This document shows positions 23,562 to 32,416 of a DNA stretch of 64,000 bases, in pieces. This DNA is from Rhizobium hidalgonense. GTDB taxonomy: Bacteria; Pseudomonadota; Alphaproteobacteria; Rhizobiales; Rhizobiaceae. The notes beneath the pieces are model-generated. The model saw only the letters and a program-made list of their open reading frames with translations, made no database searches and was not told the origin of the DNA. A program made the translations under genes and the position numbers. Numbering within the stretch: position 1 is the stretch's first letter; each line of letters opens with the position of its first letter. The stretch covers positions 1 through 64,000 of the forward strand of contig NZ_LODW01000139.1 in assembly GCF_002914525.1 (NCBI RefSeq). The letters run 5' to 3'.

Positions 23562-24908
23562 ATGTTCAACAGACGACAACTATTCGGTGCGAGTGCGGCC
23601 CTGCTGGTGGCCGGCGCCTGGACGAAGACCTCGGCGATGGGTCTGCCCGACGCCCCGACAATGGAATCGGCGGACATGCAACCGCCGCTCCACCCGACTT
23701 CCGGCCCGGATTATCAGCCGGTCGTCACCCTCAATGGCTGGACCCTGCCCCACCGGATGAACAACGGCGTCAAGGAGTTCCACCTCGTCGCCGAGCCGGT
23801 CGAACGCGAAATGGCCGATGGCATGACCGCTTATCTCTGGGGCTATAACGGCCAGTCTCCGGGTCCGACGATCGAGGCGGTCGAAGGCGACCGGGTGCGC
23901 ATCTTCGTCACCAACAAGCTGCCGGAGCACACGACGATCCACTGGCACGGCATGATCCTGCCGTCCGGCATGGACGGGGTCGGCGGGCTGACGCAGCCGC
24001 ACATTCCGGTCGGCAAGACCTACGTCTACGAGTTCGACCTCGTGAAATCAGGCACCTTCATGTACCACCCGCATTCCGACGAGATGGTGCAGATGGCGAT
24101 GGGCATGATGGGCTTCTTCGTCGTCCACCCGAAGGATCCGGCGTTCATGCGCGTCGATCGCGACTTCGTCTTCCTGCTCAATGCCTACGACATTGATCCA
24201 GGCTCCTATGTGCCGCGGATCATGGAGATGACCGACTTCAACATGTGGTGCTGGAACAGCCGCGTCTTTCCGGACATCAGCCCCCTCGTCGTCTCCAGGA
24301 ACGACAGGGTGCGGGTGCGGGTCGGCAACCTGACGATGACCAACCATCCGGTTCACATGCATGGCTATGACTTCGAGGTGACATGCACGGATGGCGGCTG
24401 GTTGCGGCCCGAAGCACGGTGGCCGGAGGTGAGCATCGATATCCCCGTCGGCGCCATGCGCGCCTATGAGTTCGACGCCAAATACCTCGGCGACTGGGCG
24501 ATCCACTGCCACAAGTCGCATCACACGATGAACGCGATGGGCCACGACATCCCGACCTTCATCGGCGCTGATAAGTCGAAGCTCGCCGCGAAGATCAGGA
24601 AGCTTCAGCCGGAATACATGCCCATGGGCACCAAGGGCATGGCCGACATGGGCGAAATGGAAATGCCCATTCCAGCGAACACCGTCCCGATGATGACCGG
24701 TTGGGGGCCGCACGGCCCGATCGAAATGGGCGGCATGTTCTCGGTCGTGAAGGTCCGCGAAGGCATCTCAGCGGACGATTACTCCGATCCCGGCTGGTAC
24801 GAAAACCCGCCCGGAACGCAGGCCTGGGAGTGGACCGGCGAGCTGCCGGACGCGACCAAGGCCAAAGACGCAAAGACGCAAATCACGCCGAAGCCGAAGA
24901 ACGGCTGA
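23562..24908 (+). CDS. Multicopper oxidase (CopA/CumA-like copper detoxification)
   Basis: This 448-aa protein starts with a twin-arginine signal (NRRQLFGASAALLVAGA) and shows all four copper-ligand clusters: HWHG near residue 133, HPHSDE near 170, HPVHMHG near 265 and HCHKSHHTMNAM near 312, the last giving the type 1 His-Cys-His-Met set. A Met/Gly-rich stretch (KGMADMGEMEMPIP) near 365 resembles Cu(I)-binding regions of CueO and CopA. It probably oxidises periplasmic Cu(I). It lies 14 bp after the efflux gene. Confidence 0.9.
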   Translation: MFNRRQLFGASAALLVAGAWTKTSAMGLPDAPTMESADMQPPLHPTSGPDYQPVVTLNGWTLPHRMNNGVKEFHLVAEPVEREMADGMTAYLWGYNGQSPGPTIEAVEGDRVRIFVTNKLPEHTTIHWHGMILPSGMDGVGGLTQPHIPVGKTYVYEFDLVKSGTFMYHPHSDEMVQMAMGMMGFFVVHPKDPAFMRVDRDFVFLLNAYDIDPGSYVPRIMEMTDFNMWCWNSRVFPDISPLVVSRNDRVRVRVGNLTMTNHPVHMHGYDFEVTCTDGGWLRPEARWPEVSIDIPVGAMRAYEFDAKYLGDWAIHCHKSHHTMNAMGHDIPTFIGADKSKLAAKIRKLQPEYMPMGTKGMADMGEMEMPIPANTVPMMTGWGPHGPIEMGGMFSVVKVREGISADDYSDPGWYENPPGTQAWEWTGELPDATKAKDAKTQITPKPKNG

Positions 24909-24942
24909 GGATCAACATCCAACATCAAAAGAGGATCTACGC

Positions 24943-25422
24943 ATGAAGAATTATGTATTGGCACTGGCACTCGCGGCGCTCGCAACTCCCGCCCTCGCCT
25001 CCGGCAGCCACGCCGGCGGCCATGGTGAAAAAATGGCGGTTGGCGAGCCTGGCGACAAGGCGAAGGCGACGCAGACGATCCGCGTCACGATGAAGGAAAC
25101 CGACGACGGCAAGATGGTATTCACCCCGGCCGCCTTCAACGTCCGCAAGGGGCAGACGGTCAAGATCGCGATCACGAATGCCGGAACCGTCGACCACGAG
25201 TTCGTGCTCGATCAGGAAGACAAGATCCTTGAGCACAAAAAGGTCATGGAGAAGTTCCCGGAGATGGAACACGCCGACGCCAATTCCATCCGCCTTCCGG
25301 CCGGTCAGTCCGGCGAGATCGTCTGGAGGTTCACCACCGACGGCGAGTTCAAATTCGCCTGCCTGATCCCCGGCCACTACGAAGCCGGCATGCACGGCGA
25401 TGTCAGCGTCGCCGGGAAATAA
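24943..25422 (+). CDS. Periplasmic cupredoxin-domain protein
   Basis: This 159-aa protein has a signal peptide (LALALAALATPALASG), a His/Gly-rich segment (SHAGGHGEKM) and a plastocyanin/azurin-like fold with DHEFVL near residue 85 and CLIPGHYEAGMHG near 140, supplying the His, Cys, His, Met type 1 copper ligands. It fits the CopI-type cupredoxins that travel with copper oxidases. Between the multicopper oxidase and the CusF-like gene. Confidence 0.87.
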   Translation: MKNYVLALALAALATPALASGSHAGGHGEKMAVGEPGDKAKATQTIRVTMKETDDGKMVFTPAAFNVRKGQTVKIAITNAGTVDHEFVLDQEDKILEHKKVMEKFPEMEHADANSIRLPAGQSGEIVWRFTTDGEFKFACLIPGHYEAGMHGDVSVAGK

Positions 25423-25443
25423 TTCCAGCAAGGAGCCACGAAT

Positions 25444-25731
25444 ATGAAAACTGCGATGATCAAAATCAGTCTAGCCGCCCTGCTTTCAGCCAGCGCGGCC
25501 CTCGGTGCGTTTGCCGAGGAATTCACAAAGGGCGTCGTCAACAAGATCGACACCAAGGCGAAGAAGGTCACCATCAAACACGAGGATCTGAAGAACCTCG
25601 ACATGCCTGCGATGACGATGGTCTTCCGAGTCGAGGACCCGGCCCTCATCGAAAAGCTGAAGGAAGGCTCGAGCATCGAGTTCGTTGCCGAACGCGTGAA
25701 TGGCAAACTGACCGTCACCGAAGTAAAATAG
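25444..25731 (+). CDS. CusF-like periplasmic copper-binding protein
   Basis: This 95-aa protein has a signal peptide (LAALLSASAALGAFAEE) and the CusF OB-fold pattern: VTIKHEDLKNLDMPAMTMVF, with the His and Met ligands in KHEDL and MPAMTM. CusF carries Cu(I) to a Cus efflux system. It is 21 bp after the cupredoxin gene and followed by a strong hairpin. Confidence 0.88.
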   Translation: MKTAMIKISLAALLSASAALGAFAEEFTKGVVNKIDTKAKKVTIKHEDLKNLDMPAMTMVFRVEDPALIEKLKEGSSIEFVAERVNGKLTVTEVK

Positions 25732-25736
25732 CATAT

Positions 25737-25770
25737 GCCCTGTCGCCCGGATCCAACCGGGCGACAGGGC
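25737..25770 (+). terminator. Strong hairpin after the CusF-like gene
   Basis: A perfect 14-bp stem (GCCCTGTCGCCCGG pairing with CCGGGCGACAGGGC) and 6-nt loop begin 6 bp after the stop. No T-run follows, and the DUF411 gene starts 18 bp later, so it may dampen rather than end transcription. Confidence 0.6.
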
Positions 25771-25787
25771 ATCGAGGAGTGGAGACG

Positions 25788-26336
25788 ATGCACAGGAGAA
25801 GCTTCATCGCAATGGCGGCATCTGCATTGGCCCTTGGCGGAAGGGCCAATGCTGCCGCGCCTGGAAAGATGACGGTTTACAAGGACCCGAACTGCGGCTG
25901 CTGCCATGAATGGGCGAAGGCGATGACTGCCGCGGGCTATTCCGTCGACCTGCGCGACACGGACGACCTAGCTGCGGTCAAGGCGCGGCTGGCGGTGCCC
26001 GCCCGCTTGCAGGGATGCCATACCGCCGTTTTCGAAGGATACTACCTCGAGGGACACGTTCCGCTTCAGGCCGTTCAACGCATGTTGCGGGAGCGGCCAG
26101 TGGTCCGAGGGCTGGTTGTGTCGGGCATGCCGCCCGGCTCGTTGGGAATGGGAGACGATCCGCAGGCGTCCTATGATGTCTACGCGATCCCCTCTGACGG
26201 CAGGGCGCCTACGTGTTCATGGAAGTTGGTCCGAGGAAGGGCTGACGCTGCTCAGGAAACCGGAGCCGTGCACAATGCGGCCCAAAGATCGTGCTTCCAA
26301 TCCTTTCCGGGCCTTGCCGAAACATCCACGGGATAG
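25788..26336 (+). CDS. DUF411 (CopG-like) metal-binding protein with frameshifted C-terminus
   Basis: ATG 25788 follows GAGGAGTGG. The product has a twin-arginine-like signal (HRRSFIAMAASALALGG), the DUF411 motif DPNCGCCHEWAKAM near residue 35, GCHTAVFEGYYLEGHVP near 75 and SGMPPGSLGMG near 115. Shifting one base near 26205 restores a typical family ending YVFMEVGPRKG with a stop at 26243-26245; as sequenced, the frame runs on 30 residues into unrelated sequence. The core domain is intact. Confidence 0.78.
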   Translation: MHRRSFIAMAASALALGGRANAAAPGKMTVYKDPNCGCCHEWAKAMTAAGYSVDLRDTDDLAAVKARLAVPARLQGCHTAVFEGYYLEGHVPLQAVQRMLRERPVVRGLVVSGMPPGSLGMGDDPQASYDVYAIPSDGRAPTCSWKLVRGRADAAQETGAVHNAAQRSCFQSFPGLAETSTG

Positions 26337-26620
26337 TCGACGAGCCTGATCCGAACCATCGCCGGCTGAGCGCAGCGCACGCTTGCTTGATGCCGCCCGT
26401 CGTCACGATAGTGAACGGTTCCTCCATGGTCGGTTTCGGAAAGTGTGATGACAGCGTCGAAATCGAAAGCTGGGTCGAGGGAGGGTCTTCCTTCCGCAAG
26501 GCTGAGGCTCACGGACCCGCTGTTGCCAAACGAGGCAGTGAAAAAGGCGGCATGGCTGGCGGCGAAAGACATCGATCCCGGCAGCACACATAAGATCAGA
26601 GACAGAAGAACTCGGCACAT
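26252..26620 (-). CDS. Predicted secreted protein of unknown function
   Basis: This 122-aa reading frame starts with a good signal peptide (CRVLLSLILCVLPGSMSFA) and continues as a small beta-rich protein without a recognised domain (VRIRLVDYPVDVSARPGKDW). It is convergent with the DUF411 gene and overlaps its frameshifted tail, but not its restored end. Lying at the right edge of the copper islet, it may belong to it. Confidence 0.5.
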   Translation of the reverse strand: MCRVLLSLILCVLPGSMSFAASHAAFFTASFGNSGSVSLSLAEGRPSLDPAFDFDAVITLSETDHGGTVHYRDDGRHQASVRCAQPAMVRIRLVDYPVDVSARPGKDWKHDLWAALCTAPVS

Positions 26621-26756
26621 GTCCGCCTCCCAAGGTCAATGTCACGCCCAGTCTTAGCACATCCGCGGGTGCGCTGCGGGCACGCAGCCAGGCTTGCCTT
26701 CCCTCGACGCACCATGCCGGACAGACAGTTCCCGGGTCGCGTCCAGCAACAGCTTT

Positions 26757-27902
26757 TCAAGCCGTTGCCCGCGCGGCTTCGGCCTTCATCCATTCCGCGC
26801 GCTCGGCGCCTTGCAGTTCTTCGATCGCGTCGGACGCGAAGCTCGGGACGACGCCGGTCCAGAGAAGGGCGCCATCGGAATTGGAATGGCCGTCGCCCTC
26901 GAGCTTGTAGATGCTCTCGACGATATACTGGCCGTCATTGTTCAGGCCCTTGATCTCGGAAATCTCGATGACCCGGCGTCTGCCGGTGCGCTTGAAGCGG
27001 GCGATCTGCACGACCACGTCGACGGCCGAGGCAATCTGCGCCCGCAGCGGCCGAAGCGGCATGTCGATGTCGGACATCAGCGCCAGCGTCTCCAACCGGT
27101 GCAGGGCATCGTAGGGCGTGTTCGCATGCACGGTCGACAGGCTGCCGCTATGGCCTGATGTCATCGCCTGGATCATATCCAGCGCCTCGCCGCCGCGGCA
27201 CTCGCCGACGATGATGCGGTCGGGCCGCATGCGCAGCGACGAGCGGAACAGGTCGCGGATGCTGGCGCCGCCGCGGCCGAAGCGGTCGGGTTTCGTCACT
27301 TCGAGATAGACGACATGCTCCTTGCGGATCTGCAATTCGGAGGTGTCTTCGATGACGATGATGCGTTCGTGGTCGGCAAAGGCTTCCGACAGCGCGTTCA
27401 GCATCGTCGTCTTGCCGGTGCCGGTGCCGCCGGAGATGATGACATTCTTCTGCAGCCCGACGGCCGCTTGCAGCAGCGACAGCGATTCCTCTGTCAGGCT
27501 GCCCTGGGTGACGAGATCGCGGATGCTGCGATGTTCCTTCAGAAAGCGGCGAATGGAGATGCAAAGCCCGGTGCGGGCAGCCGGCGGCTGGATCATCTGC
27601 ACGCGCGAACCATCCGGCAGGCGGGCTTCCACGCTCGGCTCCTCCGGTGTCAGCCGCTTGCCGGAGAATTGCGCGATGCTGCGCGCGGCCGATTCCAGGT
27701 CCTCGCGGCTGGCGAAGCGCGTATCGGCGCGCTCGAGCTTGCCTCGCCTTTCGACGAAGATGTCGGATGTGCCGTTAATCAGGATTTCGGAAACGCTCGG
27801 GTCCTCGAGCAGAAAGCGGATCGGCCCGAGCAGCTTGTCCAGCGCTCGGGTCAGGACCTGAAAGGTTGCCTGTTCGGCGGCGTCGTCTGAAACGGCCTTC
27901 AT
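26757..27902 (-). CDS. cpaF: TadA/CpaF-type secretion ATPase (second copy)
   Basis: This 381-aa protein is a type II/IV secretion ATPase: SEILINGTSDIFVERRGKLE near residue 38, EARLPDGSRVQMIQPP near 92, Walker A ISGGTGTGKTTML near 150, Asp box IVIEDTSELQI near 180, Walker B RMRPDRIIVGECRGGEALDM near 225 and the His box SGHSGSLSTVHANTP near 245. It would power Flp pilus assembly, but it reads away from the main tad operon, which has its own FHA-fused TadA. ATG 27902 overlaps the stop of a 43-aa mini-pilin gene. Its 3' end is duplicated at 19992-20038. Confidence 0.9.
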   Translation of the reverse strand: MKAVSDDAAEQATFQVLTRALDKLLGPIRFLLEDPSVSEILINGTSDIFVERRGKLERADTRFASREDLESAARSIAQFSGKRLTPEEPSVEARLPDGSRVQMIQPPAARTGLCISIRRFLKEHRSIRDLVTQGSLTEESLSLLQAAVGLQKNVIISGGTGTGKTTMLNALSEAFADHERIIVIEDTSELQIRKEHVVYLEVTKPDRFGRGGASIRDLFRSSLRMRPDRIIVGECRGGEALDMIQAMTSGHSGSLSTVHANTPYDALHRLETLALMSDIDMPLRPLRAQIASAVDVVVQIARFKRTGRRRVIEISEIKGLNNDGQYIVESIYKLEGDGHSNSDGALLWTGVVPSFASDAIEELQGAERAEWMKAEAARATA

Positions 27903-28033
27903 CAGAGCGGCATCCCGACAAGAACTGTGCTCATGCCGAACAGTGTCGCCATCATCTGAACGGCGGTCGGAAAGAACATCATCAGTGGAATGAGGACCAA
28001 TGCAAGTATCAAAATGCTGCTCATCGTTTCCAT
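27902..28033 (-). CDS. 43-aa hydrophobic peptide, Flp mini-pilin-like
   Basis: Too short for usual gene finders. ATG 28033 follows GGAGAGAGAACG; the product METMSSILILALVLIPLMMF continues as one membrane helix and ends VGMPL, and its TGA overlaps the cpaF ATG (TGATG). The helix resembles that of the small protein at 28544 (QIVLAVALIVIPLMLLLL). Coupling to an ATPase gene supports a pilin-like or assembly role. No Glu at position +5 of a prepilin site is seen. Confidence 0.6.
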   Translation of the reverse strand: METMSSILILALVLIPLMMFFPTAVQMMATLFGMSTVLVGMPL

Positions 28034-28543
28034 CGTTCTCTCTCCGGATCGACAGGAGGGGCAAGCCCACAATGCCGGATGAGCTTAATCCAGATCGCCA
28101 GGCAACGCCATGGGCGCGTCCCCACGCAGATGGTCAATATGGCCGCGCCGATCCATCTATTCTATCGCCTTGAAAGAATTGACCAATTATGGGGCAGTTG
28201 GCGGCAGTTCATCAAGCCACGCCCAGATTTCCTATCCAAGGTAAAACTGCAGTTCCTTCAAGCGGTTAGTTCGAATTTTTCGTCGTCAACTCTGTTTCAT
28301 CAAGAGACGCCTCCAAGGCAATTGGAACCCTTCGTTTCGTTTGCTTGACGGAGGGCTGGCCTTGGGCGCACTCTTGGGTCTTAATGGTGTTGCTCAACAA
28401 GCGTTGGCCACCGGGGAAGATAAACCGAAGCAGAAATTATCATTGGAACGAGCAACGTGCTGGTTCGGATCGATAGAGTATTCTTGCTTTATCTTCACCA
28501 AGGTCTTCGATCCGAAACAAACCTGGGAACGAGGAATACGCAG
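28034..28543. other. 510-bp divergent intergenic region
   Basis: This AT-richer gap separates the minus-strand mini-pilin/cpaF pair from the plus-strand tad operon and must hold both promoters. I find no convincing ORF, no clear sigma-54 site and no strong palindrome. A TTGACGGAGG near 28345 could be a -35 region but lacks a good -10. Confidence 0.5.
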
Positions 28544-28747
28544 ATGTTTGCAAAACTCAAGACTCTCGCAATTGCACTTCACCAGGACGAGCGCGGCGAC
28601 ATGGCCCAGATCGTCCTCGCCGTCGCCCTGATCGTCATTCCGCTGATGCTGCTTCTGCTCGCATTCGGCAAACAGATCGGTGAATGGTTCAACGAAAAGA
28701 ACACGGCCCTCTCGGATGCCGAGAGAATTCCCGAGCCGGGTCAATAA
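28544..28747 (+). CDS. Small Flp-pilin-like protein
   Basis: This 67-aa protein starts at ATG 28544: FAKLKTLAIALHQDERGDMA, then one hydrophobic helix (QIVLAVALIVIPLMLLLLAF) and a charged tail. It is placed like an Flp pilin, just ahead of the prepilin peptidase gene, and DERGDMA could be a processing site, but the usual Glu-Tyr after the cleavage Gly is absent. Candidate major subunit or minor pilin. Confidence 0.65.
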   Translation: MFAKLKTLAIALHQDERGDMAQIVLAVALIVIPLMLLLLAFGKQIGEWFNEKNTALSDAERIPEPGQ

Positions 28748-28760
28748 GTGGGTCGGGATC

Positions 28761-29324
28761 ATGGACACGACCTATGATCTGACCCTGATGCCTGCGGCGG
28801 CGGCTCTTGCCGTCGCCTGCGCCACGACCGCGGCGGTGCTCGATCACCGCCATGGTCACATCCCGAACGCCGTGACCTATCCCTGCTTGCTTGCCGGCTT
28901 CGTGCTGGCGGCGGCAGGCGGCGGTCTCGCAGGGATCGGCCTTGCCTTTGCCGGCCTGATTGCTTCAGGCATGATCTTCATCATCGCCTTCGCAGCCGGA
29001 AGCTGCGGCGGCGGCGATGTCAAGCTGATGGCGGCGCTCGGCGCCATTCTCGGCCTCTGGCCCGCCATCGACGTGACCCTCGCATCGCTGATGGTCGGTG
29101 GCGTGATTGCTCTAGTCTCGATGGCGCGGCGGGTTCAGTGGAGCGTGCTGGCCAGGAACGTTGGACTGTTCGCCCTGCTCCTGCCTGCCGGTTTCCGTGA
29201 TGCAGCTTCGGTGCTGAAGCCGCGCGAAACCCATCATACCGTCCGCTTCGGCGTTGCTGCCGCTCTCGGACTTCTCTGGTGCCTGTTCATGCCTGATTTC
29301 ACCCCTCTTTCACTCGTGAGGTAA
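28761..29324 (+). CDS. cpaA: Prepilin peptidase (CpaA/TadV type)
   Basis: This 187-aa polytopic protein keeps both catalytic aspartate motifs of A24 peptidases: LDHRHGHIPN near residue 30 and the GGGDVKLMAALG motif near 85. It is short, without the methylase domain, as in TadV/CpaA. It would process the pilin-like proteins with prepilin sites in the locus. Six bp before the next gene. Confidence 0.88.
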   Translation: MDTTYDLTLMPAAAALAVACATTAAVLDHRHGHIPNAVTYPCLLAGFVLAAAGGGLAGIGLAFAGLIASGMIFIIAFAAGSCGGGDVKLMAALGAILGLWPAIDVTLASLMVGGVIALVSMARRVQWSVLARNVGLFALLLPAGFRDAASVLKPRETHHTVRFGVAAALGLLWCLFMPDFTPLSLVR

Positions 29325-29329
29325 CGGCA

Positions 29330-30127
29330 ATGCGCGCGGAACTCGAACGCCCCCTCTTCGACGGTGCCTTCTGGAGTTCGATCTTGCACTCGCGGACCTT
29401 CTGGATCCCCGAGGATCACGGCGCGCTCTTCGGCACCTTCGCGATCGCCGTAATTTTGCTTGCCTCGATGCTGCTGCTGCCGCGGCTTTCCGCCCGCCGG
29501 CGCCGGATATCGGAGCTGCACGGCGATATGTCAGGCAGCACGACGATGATGGATTTCGTGCTCGTCACGCCGGTTTTCGTCTTCTTCATGTTCGTGGTCT
29601 TCCAGTTCGCGATCCTGGCAAAAAACCACCTCTTCACCCATTATGCCGCCTATGCGGCGGCCCGCAGCGCCCGCGTCTATTTCTGCCCGGCCTTTCCGAT
29701 CACCATCCGCAGCCTGATCGACGCCAAGACCTGCGATGACGATGCCGCCCCGGGCAAGGCCGATCTTGCTGCCCGCCTGGCGCTGATCCCGGCTGCCCCC
29801 TACGACCAGCTGAAATGCGTCGGCGCCTGCCAGCCGCCGGAAGAGGCGCTGAAGGCCCTTGCCGATGCCTCCGGTCTTTCGAAGAACTGGCGGGCGATGC
29901 GTAACCAGGCCCGTTACATGTTCGATCCGCAGAACGTCACGGTCACCGTCGACCGCGCGCAGATGGCGTTCTATGCCGCCATCAACCGCTCGCCGCATGT
30001 GCCTGTGACCGCCAAGGTCGAAGCGCGCTTCCTGCTGCTCGAATATGCCGGCTGGGTCTTTGCCCGCGGCCAGAGGAAAGACGGCCGCTACTACACGATC
30101 TCGAAGGCGGAGGTGAACCTGCTATGA
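29330..30127 (+). CDS. TadE-like protein with an extra N-terminal membrane segment
   Basis: This 265-aa protein has an N-terminal membrane helix (LFGTFAIAVILLASMLLLPRL, about 33-55), then a TadE-like segment (GSTTMMDFVLVTPVFVFFMFVVFQFAILAKNHLF...AAYAAARSARVY, about 66-115) and a periplasmic C-terminal part. TadE proteins are pseudopilins with a Glu in the helix; here Asp (MMDFVL) takes that place. It overlaps the next gene by 4 bp. Confidence 0.75.
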   Translation: MRAELERPLFDGAFWSSILHSRTFWIPEDHGALFGTFAIAVILLASMLLLPRLSARRRRISELHGDMSGSTTMMDFVLVTPVFVFFMFVVFQFAILAKNHLFTHYAAYAAARSARVYFCPAFPITIRSLIDAKTCDDDAAPGKADLAARLALIPAAPYDQLKCVGACQPPEEALKALADASGLSKNWRAMRNQARYMFDPQNVTVTVDRAQMAFYAAINRSPHVPVTAKVEARFLLLEYAGWVFARGQRKDGRYYTISKAEVNLL

Positions 30128-31764
30128 CGCCGACCCTCATCAAGCGCCTGCACCGCGACGAACGCGGCTTCCTGTCACCGATCATTCTTTACATGACGAT
30201 CGCGCTCGCCCTGATGATCGTCTGGATCCTGAATACCGGGCAGATGATCTACGACAAGCAGCGCACCCAGGACACGGCCGACGCCGCTGCTCTCGTCCAT
30301 GCCGACTGGGAAGCGCGTTATCTCAACATCATGGCGATGAACAATGTCGCCTCCTCGCAGGCCACCGTCGTCATGGCGACCTCGGTCGCCTTCCAGCTGA
30401 CCACCGCGGAATTGGCCCTGCGCTCGACCGCCATTCTGGCGAAACTCGCCGAATACTCTTTCACTGAAGGTTTCGGACCGGCCTCGCTCCTGCCGCCGCT
30501 TCCGCCGATGCCCTATTGCCCGGGCTGGCAGAAGGTTCCGATCGTCGGTGGCATCATCTACGGCGCTTGCCTGGCGTTCCAGGGGTTCCGGGCGACGGAG
30601 GCCACCAAGGCGATCGCCTATACGGTAAAAGCACAGATCGATTATGATCCCTGGGGCCTGATCGTGAAATCCAGCGACATCATCGACGGCATGAACGATC
30701 TCAACGACTACCTCGTCGAGAGCTTTCCGCAGCGGGTCGGCAATGAAGCCCTGCATCTGGTGCGCCTGAACAAATCGGATCATGTCGTCTTCCATCCGCC
30801 GTGCGAATCCTGCAACGACGCCGGAGAAGGCGCTGGCGGCAACCTGCCGGTCGATCGCGACGGCATCAATCCCGCTGCGGCCTATGCTGAAATGTGCCTT
30901 GCGATGAGTAGGGGCACGGAAGGGCAGGACCCGTTCCTGATGCGTGGCGAGTTTGCCAATCGCGGCTTCCCCAACGGCAAGGGTCCCCTGACCGCCGGCG
31001 GCGTCGACGGCAGCCATATCCGCGACTGGGTCAACCACGAAAGCGGCATCGACGATCAGCTGGTGGAGTTCTACATCTTCTACGAAGCCTTCGGCCCGAA
31101 ATATCTGAGCAAGATCCCGTTCAAGGCGATCATCGAGCAATATGCCGATCTCAGCTGGTGGGAAGAACTTACCCTCGACGCCAGCTTTTTTGTCGCGGAG
31201 GAATTCTTCGGCCTCGAGTTCGGCGTCGTAAACCCCTTCCAGCTGCCGATCGACGTGCCACCGCGTTATTCCGACAAGCAGACAAAAGACGAGAACGATT
31301 TCACCCGCAAGTTCGACATGATCTGGAACCAGGTCTGCGGCCCTGCCGGTGGCGCGATTTCCGTGGCGGGTGCTCCCCTGCCGGTCATCTCCTTCCCGAA
31401 GCCCTATTGGCTGAAAGGACGCATCCCCTTCAACTTCACGCCCTTCGGCGGCGAGCAGCTCGACGACTACCAGACGCTGGCGATCGTTTCCCGCGCCCCG
31501 CGCGCCAGGCTGCAGATCCGCATCTTCAAGGACAAGACACCCTCGGCCTATGCCTTGGCGCAGAGCTGGGTCCACAATTACACGGCCTTCGATCTCTACA
31601 CGCAGGACTGGCTCGCATCGCTGGCACCCGCCACACTTGCCGATGATATCGGCCAGGTTTCGAACACCATCAAGCAGAGCCCGGCCGCCGACAGTTTCAA
31701 CGGCCTGACCCGCGTCTTCGACCAGGGAGGAGCCAATGCCTGGGCTGCCGTCAACACACACTGA
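30124..31764 (+). CDS. TadG-like pilus-associated protein
   Basis: This 546-aa protein starts with a TadE/TadG-type N-terminus (RDERGFLSPIILYMTIALALMIVWILNTGQMIYDKQRTQDTADAAAL) followed by a large periplasmic domain with no vWA motif that I can see. The KxxxQxxADAAAL signature after the helix is typical of TadG. A CESCNDAGEG and other Cys suggest disulfides outside the cytoplasm. Coupled to both neighbours by overlap. Confidence 0.78.
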   Translation: MTPTLIKRLHRDERGFLSPIILYMTIALALMIVWILNTGQMIYDKQRTQDTADAAALVHADWEARYLNIMAMNNVASSQATVVMATSVAFQLTTAELALRSTAILAKLAEYSFTEGFGPASLLPPLPPMPYCPGWQKVPIVGGIIYGACLAFQGFRATEATKAIAYTVKAQIDYDPWGLIVKSSDIIDGMNDLNDYLVESFPQRVGNEALHLVRLNKSDHVVFHPPCESCNDAGEGAGGNLPVDRDGINPAAAYAEMCLAMSRGTEGQDPFLMRGEFANRGFPNGKGPLTAGGVDGSHIRDWVNHESGIDDQLVEFYIFYEAFGPKYLSKIPFKAIIEQYADLSWWEELTLDASFFVAEEFFGLEFGVVNPFQLPIDVPPRYSDKQTKDENDFTRKFDMIWNQVCGPAGGAISVAGAPLPVISFPKPYWLKGRIPFNFTPFGGEQLDDYQTLAIVSRAPRARLQIRIFKDKTPSAYALAQSWVHNYTAFDLYTQDWLASLAPATLADDIGQVSNTIKQSPAADSFNGLTRVFDQGGANAWAAVNTH

Positions 31765-32416
31765 ACATGCCGGCGGCGCGCCGGCCGGCGGCCTCATGAT
31801 GCGGCTGCACCGCGACCGGCGGGGTCTCGCCTCGATCGAATTCGTGCTCGCCGCACCGGTCATCCTGCTGGTCGTCATCTTCATGATCCATGCAAACAGG
31901 ATTTCCACCAAGAAGGTCGGAACCATGCTCGCCATGCGCAACGCCGCCTTCGCCGAGGCGAACGGCCTGGATTGCACCTCCGACTTCTCGAACTTCTTTC
32001 CGCTCCCGGCCTTGCCGGCACTGCCGGGAGGGGACGCCCTGAGTTGCTCGCGCACGCCATCGCATGAAGGCGGCGGCGATCCGCAACGCACCTTCGTCTG
32101 GGACGACGTGCAGAACACGCTGAAGAGCGACGGCCGCGACTTTGGCGATATGGTCGGCGACCTCGCCAATGAAAAGCCGCAGTTGGTCACCGCAACGGCC
32201 GACCGCGTCTACAAGTTCAGGGATTCCGACGATCTCGATACGATCAGGAGCCTGCGTTGGAAGGACGCCTTCACGGTGGACGATGCGACGCTGTTTGCCT
32301 CGCACAACAACGACACCACCAGCAAGGGTTACGACCCGACGCTGCGGCGGGAAATCCGCGATGTCGCCGACGATTCCGGCGATCTCTTCGACGGCGTCTT
32401 TCCGGGGGCGAAATAG
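31736..32416 (+). CDS. TadE-family pseudopilin-like protein
   Basis: ATG 31736, inside the tadG-like gene and preceded by GGAGGAG, gives 226 aa. The TadE helix follows RDRRGLASIEFVLAAPVILLVVIFMI (about residues 24-50) with the Gly-x3-IEF processing pattern and the Glu kept. The C-terminal part is charged and probably periplasmic. An internal ATG at 31799 is possible. It abuts the next gene without a gap. Confidence 0.78.
   Translation: MPGLPSTHTEHAGGAPAGGLMMRLHRDRRGLASIEFVLAAPVILLVVIFMIHANRISTKKVGTMLAMRNAAFAEANGLDCTSDFSNFFPLPALPALPGGDALSCSRTPSHEGGGDPQRTFVWDDVQNTLKSDGRDFGDMVGDLANEKPQLVTATADRVYKFRDSDDLDTIRSLRWKDAFTVDDATLFASHNNDTTSKGYDPTLRREIRDVADDSGDLFDGVFPGAK

Noticed and set aside
19992..26803. 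Copper islet as an integrative element with true att sites
   Set aside because: No integrase, relaxase or tRNA target is present; the repeats are ends of cpaF, better explained by recombination, though a lost integrase cannot be excluded.
30175..32190. 671-aa open frame on the minus strand opposite the tad genes
   Set aside because: It mirrors the coding frames of the TadG- and TadE-like genes and shows no domain or ribosome site.
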